Positions 25,101 through 36,000 of a DNA stretch of 64,000 nucleotides are shown piece by piece. How positions within the stretch are numbered: the first letter of the stretch is position 1; each line of letters begins with the position of its first letter. Origin of the DNA: Mytilus edulis (lineage: Eukaryota > Mollusca > Bivalvia > Mytilida > Mytilidae); the NCBI RefSeq assembly GCF_963676685.1, contig NC_092347.1, positions 93,066,208 through 93,130,207 of the forward strand. Direction: 5' to 3'. The position numbers and the translations under genes are program-made. The notes under the pieces were generated by a model, which was not told the origin of the DNA, searched no databases, and saw only the letters and a list, made by a program, of their open reading frames with translations.

Positions 25101-28100
25101 ACGGCGTGAACATTGATCTGGTCTGAACAGGATGGGAACAACATGGTTGATTCGCATTGGAAGTGTCTTTAAGATTGTTAACATCAGGCATTACAAACTT
25201 TTCTAAATTGACTCTACTAGTGTAGGATTTGTAACAAGATTTGTGATAACACAATCTTTCAATATCTACATCTGTAAGTGAACTATATTCATCATGAAGT
25301 CGACGAAACACGTCATCTTTTCTTGTATTCACAGCATCTAAAAGTGTTTGCTGTCCTTTCGTAGATAAAGAGGACAGTTTTTCCACTGTTGAAACTTGAC
25401 ATATAATGCAAAGATTCCACTGGTTTGACATACGGCGAATTTTAGCTTGAGAAGCCGTAAGCTTCAATGGGCTACTAAAAGTAGACATTTTCCGGATAAA
25501 CAACTTATCCGCACCAATTCAACTTTTAAATTACAAAAGACCTATTAATTTGTCAAAGTAAAAACACATTTAAGGTGGCACGGTAGTATTTGCTTTCCAG
25601 AATTTAGGTTGCTCTTTTGTGTACCCTACTTAGGTAAATGTATCTAAACAGTGTGATTGGACAAAAAATACAGTATCAACTGAACATACTTTCCCAAACT
25701 GAGTGATGAATCAGGTGTAGAAAAATATGAAATAATTTTACATACAGATGAAAATGAATTTTTGAGAATATTTTTAAATTTTGTATTCACTGCACCATAA
25801 AAGACCTAAAAGTACTAGTGGCCTTAGGTTTTTAAAAATAGCAAAAAAAGTAAACGGTCATGATACATATTCAAATTCTTTTCTGAATAGTAAAATGAAA
25901 GTACTTCAGTTAACTGTGAATGTAGAATTTTTTGCAGTGTTAGAAAGTGGTGAAAATTCTAAAAAGGCTATCATTATCCCTTTTGGGCCAGGAAATACTA
26001 CCGTGCCACCTTTAATAACCATTTGACTCAAAATTAATCAGTAACAATTAAACACTAACAATGTTTAATGACCCTATAATACAAAAATATTAATAAAACG
26101 ACTTTGAAAAGGAACAACTACGAAAAATACTATGAAAAAATGTTGATGTGATTCATCCAGGTAAATCAATCAAAAGTAATAATACTGCGTATCGGTCAGG
26201 AATTAAAAATCCAGAAATTCAATGAATTTCATAGCAATGTTTATAAATTGCTAAAAATATAGATATACTCATCCGAATGAGCTGAAGTTGGTCTCATAAG
26301 TTTAGAAAATGAAGTTTTATTACTTTTCACATAAAAAACTTTGTAATATATCGATAAATTATGAATTACAAGTTTTGTAACCTCTCCATTCAAATAAAAA
26401 AAAGAGTATGCATTTTTCAAAGGGGATAAAAAAGTTAAAAATAAGGTTCAATAGAACAAATTTTCATTTTATAATATACATGTGTAGTTACTCTCTTAAT
26501 AAAATCCAAAATTAAGAGTTTGTGGATTATAAAAATGAAATCATGTTAAAAAATGTTTTTGGAATGCATTTAAAGTTAAAATCGAAAATTCATTTTCTTT
26601 TCACTCTCAAAAAAAATTGCACCGTACGAAATGTCTACGACCGGGCAAAAAAGTTAGATTAATGTATTGGCTTTGCAAAAATATAATTTTCAGCCTGCAG
26701 GTATGCCGGTCCATTAAACTCGTAAAATAAGCACCTTTTTCGTAATTTGTCACTCCACTATAAAGTCCATGTTCTTTAGTTAATAGTTTGAACTCGAAAA
26801 TAAAAAAACCTTTTTGTGTCCTTTATAGCTTGATGTTCGGTGTGAGACAAGGCTGCGTTTTGAAGACAGTACTTTGGCCTATAATCAGTGAAAAGCGTAC
26901 AGATGAAGCACCTCTAAAATAAAAAGGATTTTTATGACAATTCAAACTTTAATGGTGGGAAATGTTTGTTTTATAGATCCAGCAAACTGTACTTGTGGCG
27001 GTGTGGTAGTTGCCCTTAACAGTACATTTACTGATTACAAAGCGTGTCATAGAATATCTTGCGACGCAGATGGCTCTATGTTTGTTTGTGGGTAAGATAT
27101 TTAGAAAATGTATCCTTTTAAAATTGCATGTTCCACACAATTACATAAGATTGAATATTTTTTGCCTCCACAGTCAGTTTGGTTTTAATTTTGTGAAAAT
27201 ATGGGAACAATAATCAGTGACACATTACAGACTTGCTAAACAATAATTCAAGCTCATTTGCACCTGTATACAGCTACCAATGATTGATCCTAGTTGGAGA
27301 TTGCTGGCCAATGTGCACAATATATAAAGTTAATGGAAGATATGGCAGCTAAAAAAGTGAACCTAGTGGGCATCCAACTTCATTTTTATATACACAAGAT
27401 GAGGTATGATTGAAAATGAGACAACTAATCACAAGAGACCAAATCACTAATAAATTAACAACTATAGGTCACCGTACAGGTTAACTGGTAAAGTCTCATT
27501 AATAAAGATCTTCTTATCCTCCTCCTTCTTCTCGTCATTTTACTTTGAATTCCACAATTTGTTAAAACTAGGGGGCATCAGGGTTTTATTTTTTAAATTG
27601 AGGTCTATAATGCATTACTTTGAGGGATGAAGTGAAGGCATGAGTTTGCTATAGAACATCTTTGGGATTTTTATTTTTCTAATTTTCAAATGCTTATAGT
27701 GTTAGACACAATGTATCTTCAGTAATGATCATGGAAACATATAGCCCGCTAAAATTTAAAAGTTCAATGGTCAAATATGACCTTTCATTGTTAACAGATT
27801 TTGTTTCGATATATACATTTTTTTTTAAATTGGAAATTTTATTGAATTAGATAACTAATAGGGAGAGTCCTTTAGTTTTATATTTATTGGGACTATTTTT
27901 GGGGCGGACTTCGTAACATCATTAACTATCGCTTTTCATGTTTTCTAATTATTTAATAATATTGTTTTATTTAAATTGGACCCTACAAAGCAAGCAATCG
28001 TTTAATATATTATATTAATTTGGAGAGCATCATGCGTATCGTTGCTTTTTGGAAATCATACCAGCAAATCGTAATGTTTCGGTTAAATTCGAGCGTCACT

Positions 28101-28670
28101 GATGAGCCAGTCCTTCAGAGATGAAACGCGCGTCTGGCGTACACAATCTAAATCCTGGAAGCGATGTTGAAATTACTGTATATTCTTTAACGTTCCCGTG
28201 CATTATTTACTTCCCTATTTCTGGTAATACGATTTAGGTTCTGATTTGAGAATTTGAAAAAATAGTATTTTGGTTACAACGAATTTTCAAACAGCGGTAT
28301 ACTAGCTGATGTCCCTTTAACATTAAAATATATTTCTTACATTCACAATAATAACAAAGGGGTATAAGTATGCTTTTGTATATCTTATCTCGTGTAAAAG
28401 CTTGAAACGGGGAGGGGGGGGGGGGGAAGAAAAAAAGGAAATATGAAGCAGAATTAGTTTAAAACATTTCCGCTGTTATGTTTTAAGTCTTATTATAATT
28501 CCAAGATTTATTTATTTATTTTACTGGATAGAATTGGTACACATGCGGGTGTTTTTGGGCCACCACCAGGGTGTACTATGATACAGGGAGACAAGTGTGA
28601 AGCCTTGTTGGTGGATGTAATGGACCACACTAAGAAATGTGTCCCGACGTTATATGGAGGTCTTGGATGA
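19179..28670 (+). CDS. Small secreted cysteine-rich protein 1 (SVWC-like), gene with a transposon in intron 1
   Basis: Three exons: 19,179-19,281, 26,977-27,091 and 28,532-28,670, joined in phase 1 and phase 2 with GT-AG introns; 118 aa. The exon layout was recovered by comparison with the two downstream paralogues, whose middle exon is also exactly 115 bp. Residues 1 to about 24 form a signal peptide. Mature cysteines are C26, C39, C41, C58, C63, C72, C87, C95 and C109, one more than the paralogues (C41). Conserved blocks: NPANC, VVVALNST, DADGSMFVCG, PPPGC, GDKC. The pattern, with a C-rich centre before a D-x-DG, recalls single von Willebrand factor C (SVWC) proteins of arthropods and molluscs, but that assignment is provisional. 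Intron 1 (7.7 kb) is almost entirely the Academ-like element 19,324-26,760, so splicing across it is required. An alternative start is the ATG at 19,185. Confidence 0.75.
20099..25503 (-). pseudogene. Academ-type transposase with XPG/FEN-like nuclease domain, disrupted
   Basis: Pieces run from 25,503 down to 20,099. The N-terminus (25,503-25,006) has CIICQ and CYHKSCYKSYTS, a zinc-binding look. The last piece (22,435-20,099; frame open from about 22,458) has 778 codons and holds the nuclease core. In its numbering: VVDVFDRYD with D376/D379 and a following K/R helix, QEEADT (E483, E484, D486), SSDTDVLVL (D515, D517), and TGCDTTSSFFGLGKK (D579). These match, in order, the VFDG, EAEA, ED-x-D and GCDY..SI.GIG motifs of FEN1/XPG nucleases. 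A cysteine-rich tail follows at about residues 720-760. Lesions: frame change near 25,010, in-frame TAA near 24,900, frame change near 24,245, frame change near 23,800-23,844, in-frame TAA at 23,494-23,496, and a family A insertion at 22,460-22,925. Some could be unrecognised introns, but the in-frame stops argue for decay. Confidence 0.75.
22460..22925 (+). repeat. Interspersed repeat family A, copy inside the Academ-like gene
   Basis: Starts AGTAAAATCACAAAAATACT and contains CTGTCATATTCCTGACTT and GGTTCTATAGCGCTAACCC. It splits the transposase gene between the 22,933-23,445 piece and the C-terminal piece. No splice acceptor precedes the resumed frame on the minus strand, so an insertion is more likely than an intron. 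Confidence 0.7.
25569..26015. mobile_element. TTAA-type MITE nested in the Academ-like element
   Basis: TTTAA, then GGTGGCACGGTAGTATTT at 25,574; mirrored by AAATACTACCGTGCCACC ending at 26,010, then TTTAA. There is no real gene inside; the 81-aa plus-strand frame is incidental. The end sequence GGTGGCAC resembles the GGTAGCAC end of the MITE at 3574, so the two are probably relatives using TTAA targets. Confidence 0.8.
26016..26600. other. Right arm of the Academ-like element
   Basis: AT-rich non-coding sequence upstream of the transposase start, between the nested MITE and the terminal inverted repeat. It presumably held the element's promoter. Confidence 0.4.
26815..26895 (+). repeat. Fragment of the retroelement 3' end
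   Basis: CTTTATAGCTTGATGTTCGGTGTGAG-type block followed by AAGGCTGCGTTTTGAAGAC and CCTATAAT. It matches the 3' untranslated end of the retroelement at 33,510-33,580. It lies between the Academ-like element and exon 2 of cysteine-rich gene 1. Confidence 0.6.
27092..28531. other. Intron 2 of cysteine-rich gene 1
   Basis: GT-AG intron. It includes a reverse fragment of family D at 28,090-28,165 and a G-rich tract (G10 or more) at about 28,408-28,426. Confidence 0.55.
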
Positions 28671-28917
28671 AAATTATTAACTTCCAGCAAACCTAATATT
28701 TCTTTTTTAATCAGATTTTATAGTTTGAATATTTTGTATATCTTTTACAACCCGGTCGGTGACTTATTTAATGGCAATTTCTTCATGTACTGTTGATGAC
28801 GTTGATAATTTAAATATTAAACGGGGAGAAAGGGTGTAGACAATTGATAAAAGGAATTCAATTACACAAAACAACAAATATCTGAAATGAACATACGGAC
28901 TTCAGTGGTGTAATTGA

Positions 28918-29170
28918 TGGCAACAGTAGTACACGGCTGTCTAAAAGTCATAAATCGATTAAGAGAAAACCCCGGGTTACAACTTAAAACGAGGGAAACA
29001 TATCAGCTATATCACGAACTCAACGGAAAAACAGAAACACTGAACAGCAAAAACCAACATACATAGAAACAGACTATTTGATAACAACTGTCTTATTCCT
29101 GAATTGGTACATTATATTTATATAAAAATATGGTGGGTTGAGCCAAACTTCTTTATGGCACTGTTAACAA
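28918..29170 (+). repeat. Interspersed repeat family C, copy 2
   Basis: GGCAACAGTAGTACACGGCTG, GTCATAAATCGATTAAGAG, AAAACGAGGGAAACATATC and, near the end, ATGGTGGGTTGAGCC. The same order is seen in the first half at 7960-8180. Confidence 0.65.
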
Positions 29171-29825
29171 ATACCGCTAAAAATGTGCGCACGATCAACG
29201 TTTTTGTAACCCTATAAACTTTCTTGATGAAGCATTCAATACTTATATTTACTAGGATCATCAAGCACGATTTCTATTATTTATTGAAAGCACGTGACAT
29301 CAAGAGTGTTACATTTCATTTTGAAATTAATGTTAACACTAGATTGCTGTTGGTCAATCAAAATAACGCACTACAATGAAACAAACATGTAATGTAATTA
29401 TGCAATTATATGGAACGAGATCCAAAACAATACAATATGTCTAGCTCTAAAATGACCAAATATGAACACATTGTTAGCAAATTAAATCGAGAAAAACTTC
29501 TATAAACACAAAACAATTTTAAAGAGAAAACATATGAAGATAAAAGTAAAGACAACCACTGACAATGTTTGCGAGATTGATCGATTGATTCTCTAATTTT
29601 CCATATTTTACAGAAGCTTTACATTTTCAAAACAAGTATACTATTACAAGAAAGGAACAACACATAAACCATAAAATACACAAAACAGTATATTTGTGTA
29701 TATGCTTTTATATCTATCTGTTACATTTTTTTGATGAAAAATATTTCAGTATCCAAAATGAAATATGTGCTGACATAGTATCATCATAGCATACTAGTAA
29801 TATTTGTTCCTTCCGAAAGTTTTTA
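29171..29825. other. Intergenic, no gene seen
   Basis: AT-rich sequence with nothing I can support. Confidence 0.4.
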
Positions 29826-30140
29826 TAATACATAATTAAATGTTGAGCGACATGAGTGGAATGACAGCCACACAAAGAACATTGGCCATCATTCTTTGGT
29901 GGGGCCCGAGTTGCTTAGTCTTTATTTTTCTATGTTGTGTTTTGTGTACTATTATTTGTCTGTTAATCTTTTTCTTTTTTTAACCATGGTGTTGTCAGTT
30001 TATTTTTTATCTATCATTGTATATGTTTGAATGTCCCTCTGGTATCTTTCGCCACTGTTTTATTGACGATGAGCCTGGTATCTTTCGCCACTGTTTTATT
30101 GACAATGAGCCACATTTCAGACGAGGGACAGGCGAAAAAG
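29826..30140 (+). repeat. Mussel repeat 3' end with internal 36-bp duplication
   Basis: GGGGCCCGAGTTGCTTAGTC, GTGTACTATTATTTGTCTG, CATGGTGTTGTCAG and GTCCCTCTGGTATCTTTCG form a 3' end I recognise from mussel transcripts and repeats. The block CTGGTATCTTTCGCCACTG plus its continuation is tandemly duplicated with a 36-bp period (30,039-30,074 and 30,075-30,110, one mismatch). Confidence 0.6.
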
Positions 30141-30447
30141 TCTGTGAATAGTTATATATAGTGAATGTTATAATCAAGACGAAGTTGTGGTCGACATTGA
30201 ATAGACGAGTTTTAAATATTTTCTTCTCGGATTGCAACTGACTGACTCACAATTTTGGATCAAAGTATTTTTGATCTCATGAATTTAAAAATCATCAATG
30301 AGACTTTCAAGAAAGTAACGAATATGAAAGTTGACATGTTATTGGTCATTTATATTTTACATATAATGTGGACATCTTTTATGATTTGCATATATTTTTC
30401 AACATTTGACCGGCTAATCCATTCATTGCTGTCATCAATTTAAATAA

Positions 30448-32687
30448 ACTTACAATTCTGTTGACAGTTATGATTTTTCTACTCTGTACACTACACTTCC
30501 ACACAATCTTATAAAGAAAAAGTTTTTGTATTTGATAAAATGGTCTTTCGAAAAATCTCATAGTAATTTTATTTGCTGTAACTCGTTTAAGGCCTTTTTC
30601 TGTAACGAAAAAGGAAAGTATGCTAGATACACTTACTGGAAATGTGAGGATATGATTGAAGCTTTAAACTTTCTGCTTGATAACATTTATGTACGTTTCG
30701 GCGATAAAGTGTATCGTCAGGTAGTAGGTATTCCTATGGGCACCAACTGTGCCCCTTTAATAGCAGATTTATTTCTATATTGCTATGAATCTCAGTTTAT
30801 GACCAAACTCAGTAAAGACCCATCATTGTTACATTTGGTTGATACATTCAAAAATACCTACCGTTATCTGGATGATATTTTTTCGTTGAATAATCCAGAG
30901 TTCTCTAAATATACTTCAGAAATTTACCCAAACGAACTTACTTTAACTAAATCTAACATAAACAGCAGCAGTTGTCCTTTTCTAGATTTAGACATTTCAA
31001 TTTCAAACGGGAACCTTCACACTAAAATTTACGACAAAAGAGACGATTTTTCATTTCCTATTGTTAATTTTCCTTTTTTAGACGGCGATGTGCCTTTGGC
31101 TCCATCATACGGTGTTTATATATCGCAACTCGTTCGGTTTGCCCGTGTGTGTTCTGATGTCATAGATTTTAACGAACGTAATCAATGCATCACTGGTAAA
31201 TTGTCAGTGGCGTAGCCAGGGTAGAAATGATGTGGATGCCAAACTGTCGCCGAGCGTAGCGAGGCGTAAAATTTCAAGAGATCTTTTTATGCAGAAAATT
31301 AAATATATTTTCGGACATTTCCTATTTGCACGTGTACTCCCCCAGAATCCAACACTTGTTAGATTTTTTTATGTAATTTCAAAATACCCACCCATTCATA
31401 TATTTCCAACATAATTTTATTGTTTTCTCAAAATTATCATCATTCAATTCATAAACCTGATAAATATTTGATGTAAAATATAGGAACCGAAGTGATTATT
31501 CTTTCGCTTAACGCATTGCAGGGGACATGGAAATATCAGGCGTCCGTCCGTCTGTTCGGTCTTGTTGGCACTCTCGTGTGTATAAGTGTATAATTATTGC
31601 CAGATTTTTATTAAAAAAACTTAAATCATCAGCAATGTCTTTGACACTATCAAAAATAAGTCCTGATCAAATATTTTTTACCGGTTATGCCCCTTTGAAA
31701 TAAAAAATATAATGGAAATCCCATTGCATTGCTGTGAAGCTTTTATTTCTCTTTAGATATTATTTTTAGTTATTGATCTTGCTTCTTGGATAGATAAAAA
31801 AAATTGCAATATGGGGGGCATTGGCTCTTTTTTTTTATTTAAAAATCATTATTTGTATCTAGATGGAAACGGGTATATATAAGCCCATGAATGATCACAC
31901 TCTATTTCAAATTCACTTTTTTATCACGTCTTCTTTCATGTCAGAGGAAACGATACCAGGATATAAATGGTGGTTTAGTTGTTAGTAACGTTGCTACGTC
32001 AGATGTAGAAGCCATCTCTCCGCTTGGCCCAATATCAGATGAGACATCTCCGCGGGTCTGCCTGTCATCATCCTCTGTCTGGGCTTGCCGTAGCTGACGA
32101 CATAGACTTTTCACGAAAAAAGTCAGAAAGTCGGAACACTTTTCTGCGATTGATACATCTTGTTTACATAAACTAATTGATCATACATAAAAGACCGCGC
32201 ATACTGCTTTATAAATGATTGGACGTTATCCTCATATCTCCATCCTTGTTACATTTGGATACATACGAGTTTAACTCCTACGAACACATTTTTTTTAATT
32301 TTTTTTTTTTTTTTTTATCAAAATGATGTGGATGCTTGAGCATCTGAGCATACATGCAAGCTACGCCACTGATTGTTGTGTCAGGGATTTCGATACCATA
32401 AATTACTTAAAACTTTTACTAAATTCTTTCATAGATACAAAGATTTGATTAATAAATTTGGCTATACCTGTAGAAAGCTTATTAAAAATGGTATTTCACA
32501 TCCTAAATTTTATGGTAATATTGTACTTAAAGCGAGGAAATCACTATGTGATCCTTGTAAACTCATCGAACCTTTAAACAAACTTATAAGTAAGGGTTAT
32601 CGTACCAATATTGTAATAAGATCTCTGAATATAGTTCACATTGGCACTAATATTGATATTGTCATTAGCAAATTAAAACATAACTAA
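30448..32687 (+). pseudogene. Reverse transcriptase ORF split by a DNA transposon
   Basis: The first part (30,448-31,204) reads through DFSTLYTTLPH (motif A), VGIPMGTNCAPLIADLF (motif B) and YRYLDDIF (motif C with the catalytic DD), then CPFLDLDIS and TKIYDKRDDF. It stops being coherent exactly at a 1,167-bp insertion. The frame resumes at 32,377 and runs to a stop at 32,685-32,687 (QGFRYHKLLKTFTKFFHRY and onward). The 5' end is truncated: an in-frame TAA lies at 30,445 and no upstream domain is seen. This ORF is non-functional here. Apart from the insertion the frame is open, so the retroelement was probably young when it was interrupted. Confidence 0.75.
31205..32371. mobile_element. hAT-like non-autonomous element, 1,167 bp, 5-bp target duplication
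   Basis: Ends are CAGTGGCGTAGC at 31,205 and its inverse GCTACGCCACTG ending at 32,371. The host RT frame carries ATTGT on both sides (31,200-31,204 and 32,372-32,376), a 5-bp target duplication. No transposase is encoded; small frames are incidental. ATGATGTGGATGC also occurs in direct orientation near both ends. CAGTGGCGTAGC-type ends with 5-bp duplications fit the hAT5 branch of the hAT superfamily; that name is from memory. Confidence 0.82.
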
Positions 32688-33660
32688 ATTTCATTATCTT
32701 TTGAGGCGAGATGTATAGAGACACAGACACGTTAACTTTTATTTCTATAGAAGTCGCTCTTCACTATACTACTACCTGTCGATACATTTATTTTTGGCAT
32801 TGCACAAGTCATGTCTTCTTTGACTATTAATGACGTTAAAATACTAAATCCCTGTGATGTGTTTTAGTCGATTTTAGTCTCTGGTGCATGATTTTTTATT
32901 ATTAATTGGTTTTGGCTTTTAACTAGCTGTCAGTAACTGCGAGTACTCTCTCGTATTTTCTTGTTAATTCGACCTTTTGATACTGTTTATAATGCTTTTT
33001 TGTTATTTTTTATTTATATGGATCTTGTCTGTACACCAGCTTTGATTATTTGTAATATCTTCAATTTTTCACTTATTCTTACAACATTTGTATAAACTTC
33101 AAGATTATAAAAAAACCGTTTTGTTTGTTAGCTTTTTGGTCATGAATGTTTGTCTCTAATATTTAATTAACTGTGCATTTGTATTCAGATATCGCAGATC
33201 AAGTTTATTCGTTCATTGTTTAATCATAGGTTTTTTGATTGAGTTAAGTCTGCCAATTGATATTTTATCGTATGTTTTTCTTTGTTGTGATGTTATGCTA
33301 TTGTTTCAGAAAAAGGGAGAAGGTTTGGATCCATTAAAACGTTTAATCCCGCTGCAAATGTTTGCACCTGTCCTAAGTCAGGAATCTGATGTACAGTAGT
33401 TGTCGTTTGTTTATGTAATATATACGTGTTTCTCGTTTCTCGTTTTGTTTATATAGATTAGACCGTTGGTTTTCCCGTTTGAATGGTTTTACACTAGTAA
33501 TTTTGGGGCCCTTTATAGCTTGTTGTTCGGTGTGAGCCAAGGCTCCGTGTTGAAGGCCGTACTTTAACCTATAATGGTTTACTTTTTAAATTGTTATTTG
33601 TATGGAGAGTTGTCTCATTGGCACTCACACCACATCTTCCTATATCTCGTCTTCCGATAT

Positions 33661-34309
33661 ACGATTGAAAGCTTTGGCAGTCACTAAATGTTGCAAACTG
33701 ATTCGAGTAATGTTCTATATAGTAACTAATTGATTATATGTATATGGTGCAGTAAATTGGCGGAATTAAGAATAAAACATAATTACTAAACAAATCAGTA
33801 AATATATATACAGTAGGAAAGGATACATTATCCTATACAAAACAACATTTTATCATGACGTGAAATATTGTTTTTTCCCAAACCATTTTGATACGACATA
33901 AAATGAGTTTTCTAAAAATAGATTGTTAAAACTGATTTTAATTTCACAGTTCTAATCTGAAAATGCTTAGATAAGTTTTATCTGTGTTACTTCTTTTATA
34001 GAGAAGAATGACGATGTCGTAAGAAATAAGGTAGTTTTCAAAATAGTATTAAAGAGTTAACACAGACATGTTACCACTTGATCACTGCAATATATGGTTG
34101 GTTCGATAGCTATACAATCTGGTCTCATGGCTTTCTAATACTTAAGAGTATTTATTATTTGTTTACGATTTTTTTCAAGAGTAATTAGTTTTTCAAATTC
34201 CGGAATAGATGCTTTATCACTATTATCAACTGAAGGTATATTTGAACGTTCCACGAATGTCGTATAAATAAGTTTTATTGAAAAAGTCAATTGGTAGTTT
34301 ACTATCAGG
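33661..34309. other. Intergenic, no gene seen
   Basis: AT-rich sequence without supportable features. Confidence 0.4.
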
Positions 34310-34480
34310 TAAGGCTGCCTTTAACACCAGGTTTAATCCACCATATAAAATACCTGCACCAAGTCAGGAATATGACAGTTGTTATCCATTCGTTTGATGT
34401 GTTTGAGCTTTTGATTTTGCCTTTGATCATGGACTTTCCGTTTTGAATTTTCCTCGGAGTTTCGTTGTGATTTCACTTTG
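34310..34480 (-). repeat. Interspersed repeat family A, reverse partial copy
   Basis: ACCAGGTTTAATCCACCATA, GTCAGGAATATGACAGTTG, TTCGTTTGATGTGTTTGAGC and TTTTCCTCGGAGTTTCG are in reverse family A order. Confidence 0.75.
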
Positions 34481-35232
34481 TACCTTCAGTGCCATTGTAT
34501 GAGAACTTTGAAGTTGATACATCACTTCATCGGATACAGAGTAACTGTTGACGTATATTCTTTTATTTATTTATTTTTGTTTTGTAAAGTTTTGCAGCGA
34601 TTTGTTTCCGCATTCAAAATTGTTATTTTAATTTTAGTATTCAGCATAACAGAGGTCAATTTTGCCTTAATTCTACCGTTGTTTAATCATTTTTGCCATC
34701 AATTCATGGTTCAAAATGCGAGTACGAATGTTGTTTTTCAAATTGGGATTTTTAGCACGATCAAATGTCACTGCTGGAATATATGAAATTGCTGTATGTC
34801 GCGCATTTATATGCAGACCGGAGATTCTTGCAAAATCATTCCAGTGTCTTTCAATGAAGGTTGTATACATTTGAATTCTGCCTAGCAGATCAATATTTAT
34901 CTGTACAAAAACTGGATAGCATGGAGAATTCTAATAACGTACATTTTCATTTATCCTCGTATGTAAAAATATCCCATTTGACAAATTTTCAGGTTAACAA
35001 ATATACAATTTTATTTTTTTATTAGAATGTAGTTCCAAAAGTTTATCTAGAAACCTATTTTAATAACCTGTAATAATGGTACAGGACGTTAATATAAAAA
35101 ATAAAAAAAAAATGATTCAACTTACTTCTAGCTGTATTACTAGTCTTTATTGCTAACCACCTATAACTAACATTAGTATTATGTACATATGTTTATAACT
35201 CATCAAGATAATTTAAAAAAAAAAACCTAAAG
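34481..35232. other. Intergenic, no gene seen
   Basis: The plus-strand frame 34,478-34,786 (102 aa) is hydrophobic and AT-driven, with no domain that I recognise. I do not call it a gene. Confidence 0.4.
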
Positions 35233-35368
35233 CCCTTGGCCCGTATGCATAAAACTACTTAAATTAAGATTTGTTTCAAACGGACGGATTTTTCAACATG
35301 TCCAACGATAAATTAGTACCACGATTGAATTTCTTAACTTAATTGATTTTATGCATACGGGCCAGGGG
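35233..35368. mobile_element. Short palindromic MITE, about 136 bp
   Basis: The left end CCCTTGGCCCGTATGCATAA is mirrored by TTATGCATACGGGCCAGGGG on the right. The inner part (ACTTAAATTAAG against CTTAACTTAATT) also pairs imperfectly. It has no coding capacity. A family A copy follows immediately. Confidence 0.75.
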
Positions 35369-36000
35369 AACAACTGTTAAAATCAAAAGGAAAATGACAA
35401 AAATACCGAACTCTGAGAAAAACTCGATACGGAAAGTCCCTTATCAATTGCGAAATCGAAAGCTCAAACCCATCAAACGAATGGATATCAGCTGCCATAT
35501 TCCTTACTTAGTGCAGACATGTCCTTGCGTAGAGAAATGGTGGATTGAATCTGCTTTCTTTCGCCTGTTACACATATTTTTCAAATAAAATGTATATGAA
35601 CAAAGTTAAACAACATTCTTTCACTTCTTATATTCAATTTTGTATTTTGAAAGTTATTGATTACGTTCCAAACTAGCAATACCGCCTACAGTACTCAAAA
35701 TTTAATAATTGTGTTGATTTAACTGATGTTCTTATGAAAAACACACTACAGCTGGTTGAAAGTATTAGGCGTCATACATTGCAATTATCATATAGACTAT
35801 ATTTCGAAACCCGTTACACAAAGGAGCACAAATTGGCATATAAGAAAAAGACAAGAATACACAAATTTACCATAGTACATGTCACAATGACGGGATGTAT
35901 AAGTACAGAGCCACGTCATATAAGTATGAAAGAAACATAAAAAGGTATATAGACAAAGCACATAGCAAAACTGATCGATGTATGATTATGTCGATTAGCT
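35369..36000 (+). repeat. Interspersed repeat family A, long copy 2
   Basis: CCGAACTCTGAGAAAAACTC, GAATGGATATCAGCTGCC, GGTGGATTGAATCTGC, then AGGAGCACAAATTGGCATA, AAGTACAGAGCCACGT and GGTATATAGACAAAGCACAT. It has the same block order as the long copy at 14,868 but is more diverged in the middle. Confidence 0.65.

Larger units (their letters stand above)
19324..26760. mobile_element. Academ-like DNA transposon, 7.4 kb, with inverted ends
   Basis: The left end begins TAGTGGAGTTACAAA at 19,324. The right end is its inverse, finishing TTTGTCACTCCACTA at 26,760. The inverted match continues for about 160 bp with mismatches (TTTAATGGACC, ACCTGCAGGCT, GGTCGTAGA and GGTGCAATTTTTTTT occur in the same order from both ends). 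Both sides carry TAA (19,321-19,323; 26,761-26,763), a 3-bp target duplication. The only gene inside encodes an XPG/FEN-type nuclease domain. The Academ superfamily is defined by an XPG-type nuclease, a Cys-rich finger and 3-4 bp duplications, so Academ is the best match. It is inserted in intron 1 of cysteine-rich gene 1. Confidence 0.75.
30448..33660 (+). mobile_element. Reverse-transcriptase retroelement, 5'-truncated, with 3' UTR
   Basis: Coding part 30,448-32,687 (interrupted), followed by about 970 bp of non-coding sequence with blocks AATCCCGCTGCAAATGTTTG, GTTGTCGTTTGTTTATGTAA, TTTCCCGTTTGAATGGTTTT, CTTTATAGCTTGTTGTTCGG and GTTGTCTCATTGGCACTCAC, ending near 33,660. The same 3' end occurs as a fragment at 26,815. 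There are no long terminal repeats. The motif style (SLYTxxPH-like, GIPMGTNCAPL, YLDD) is closest to Penelope-like elements in my recollection. No GIY-YIG nuclease domain is visible. Classification is provisional. Confidence 0.65.
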
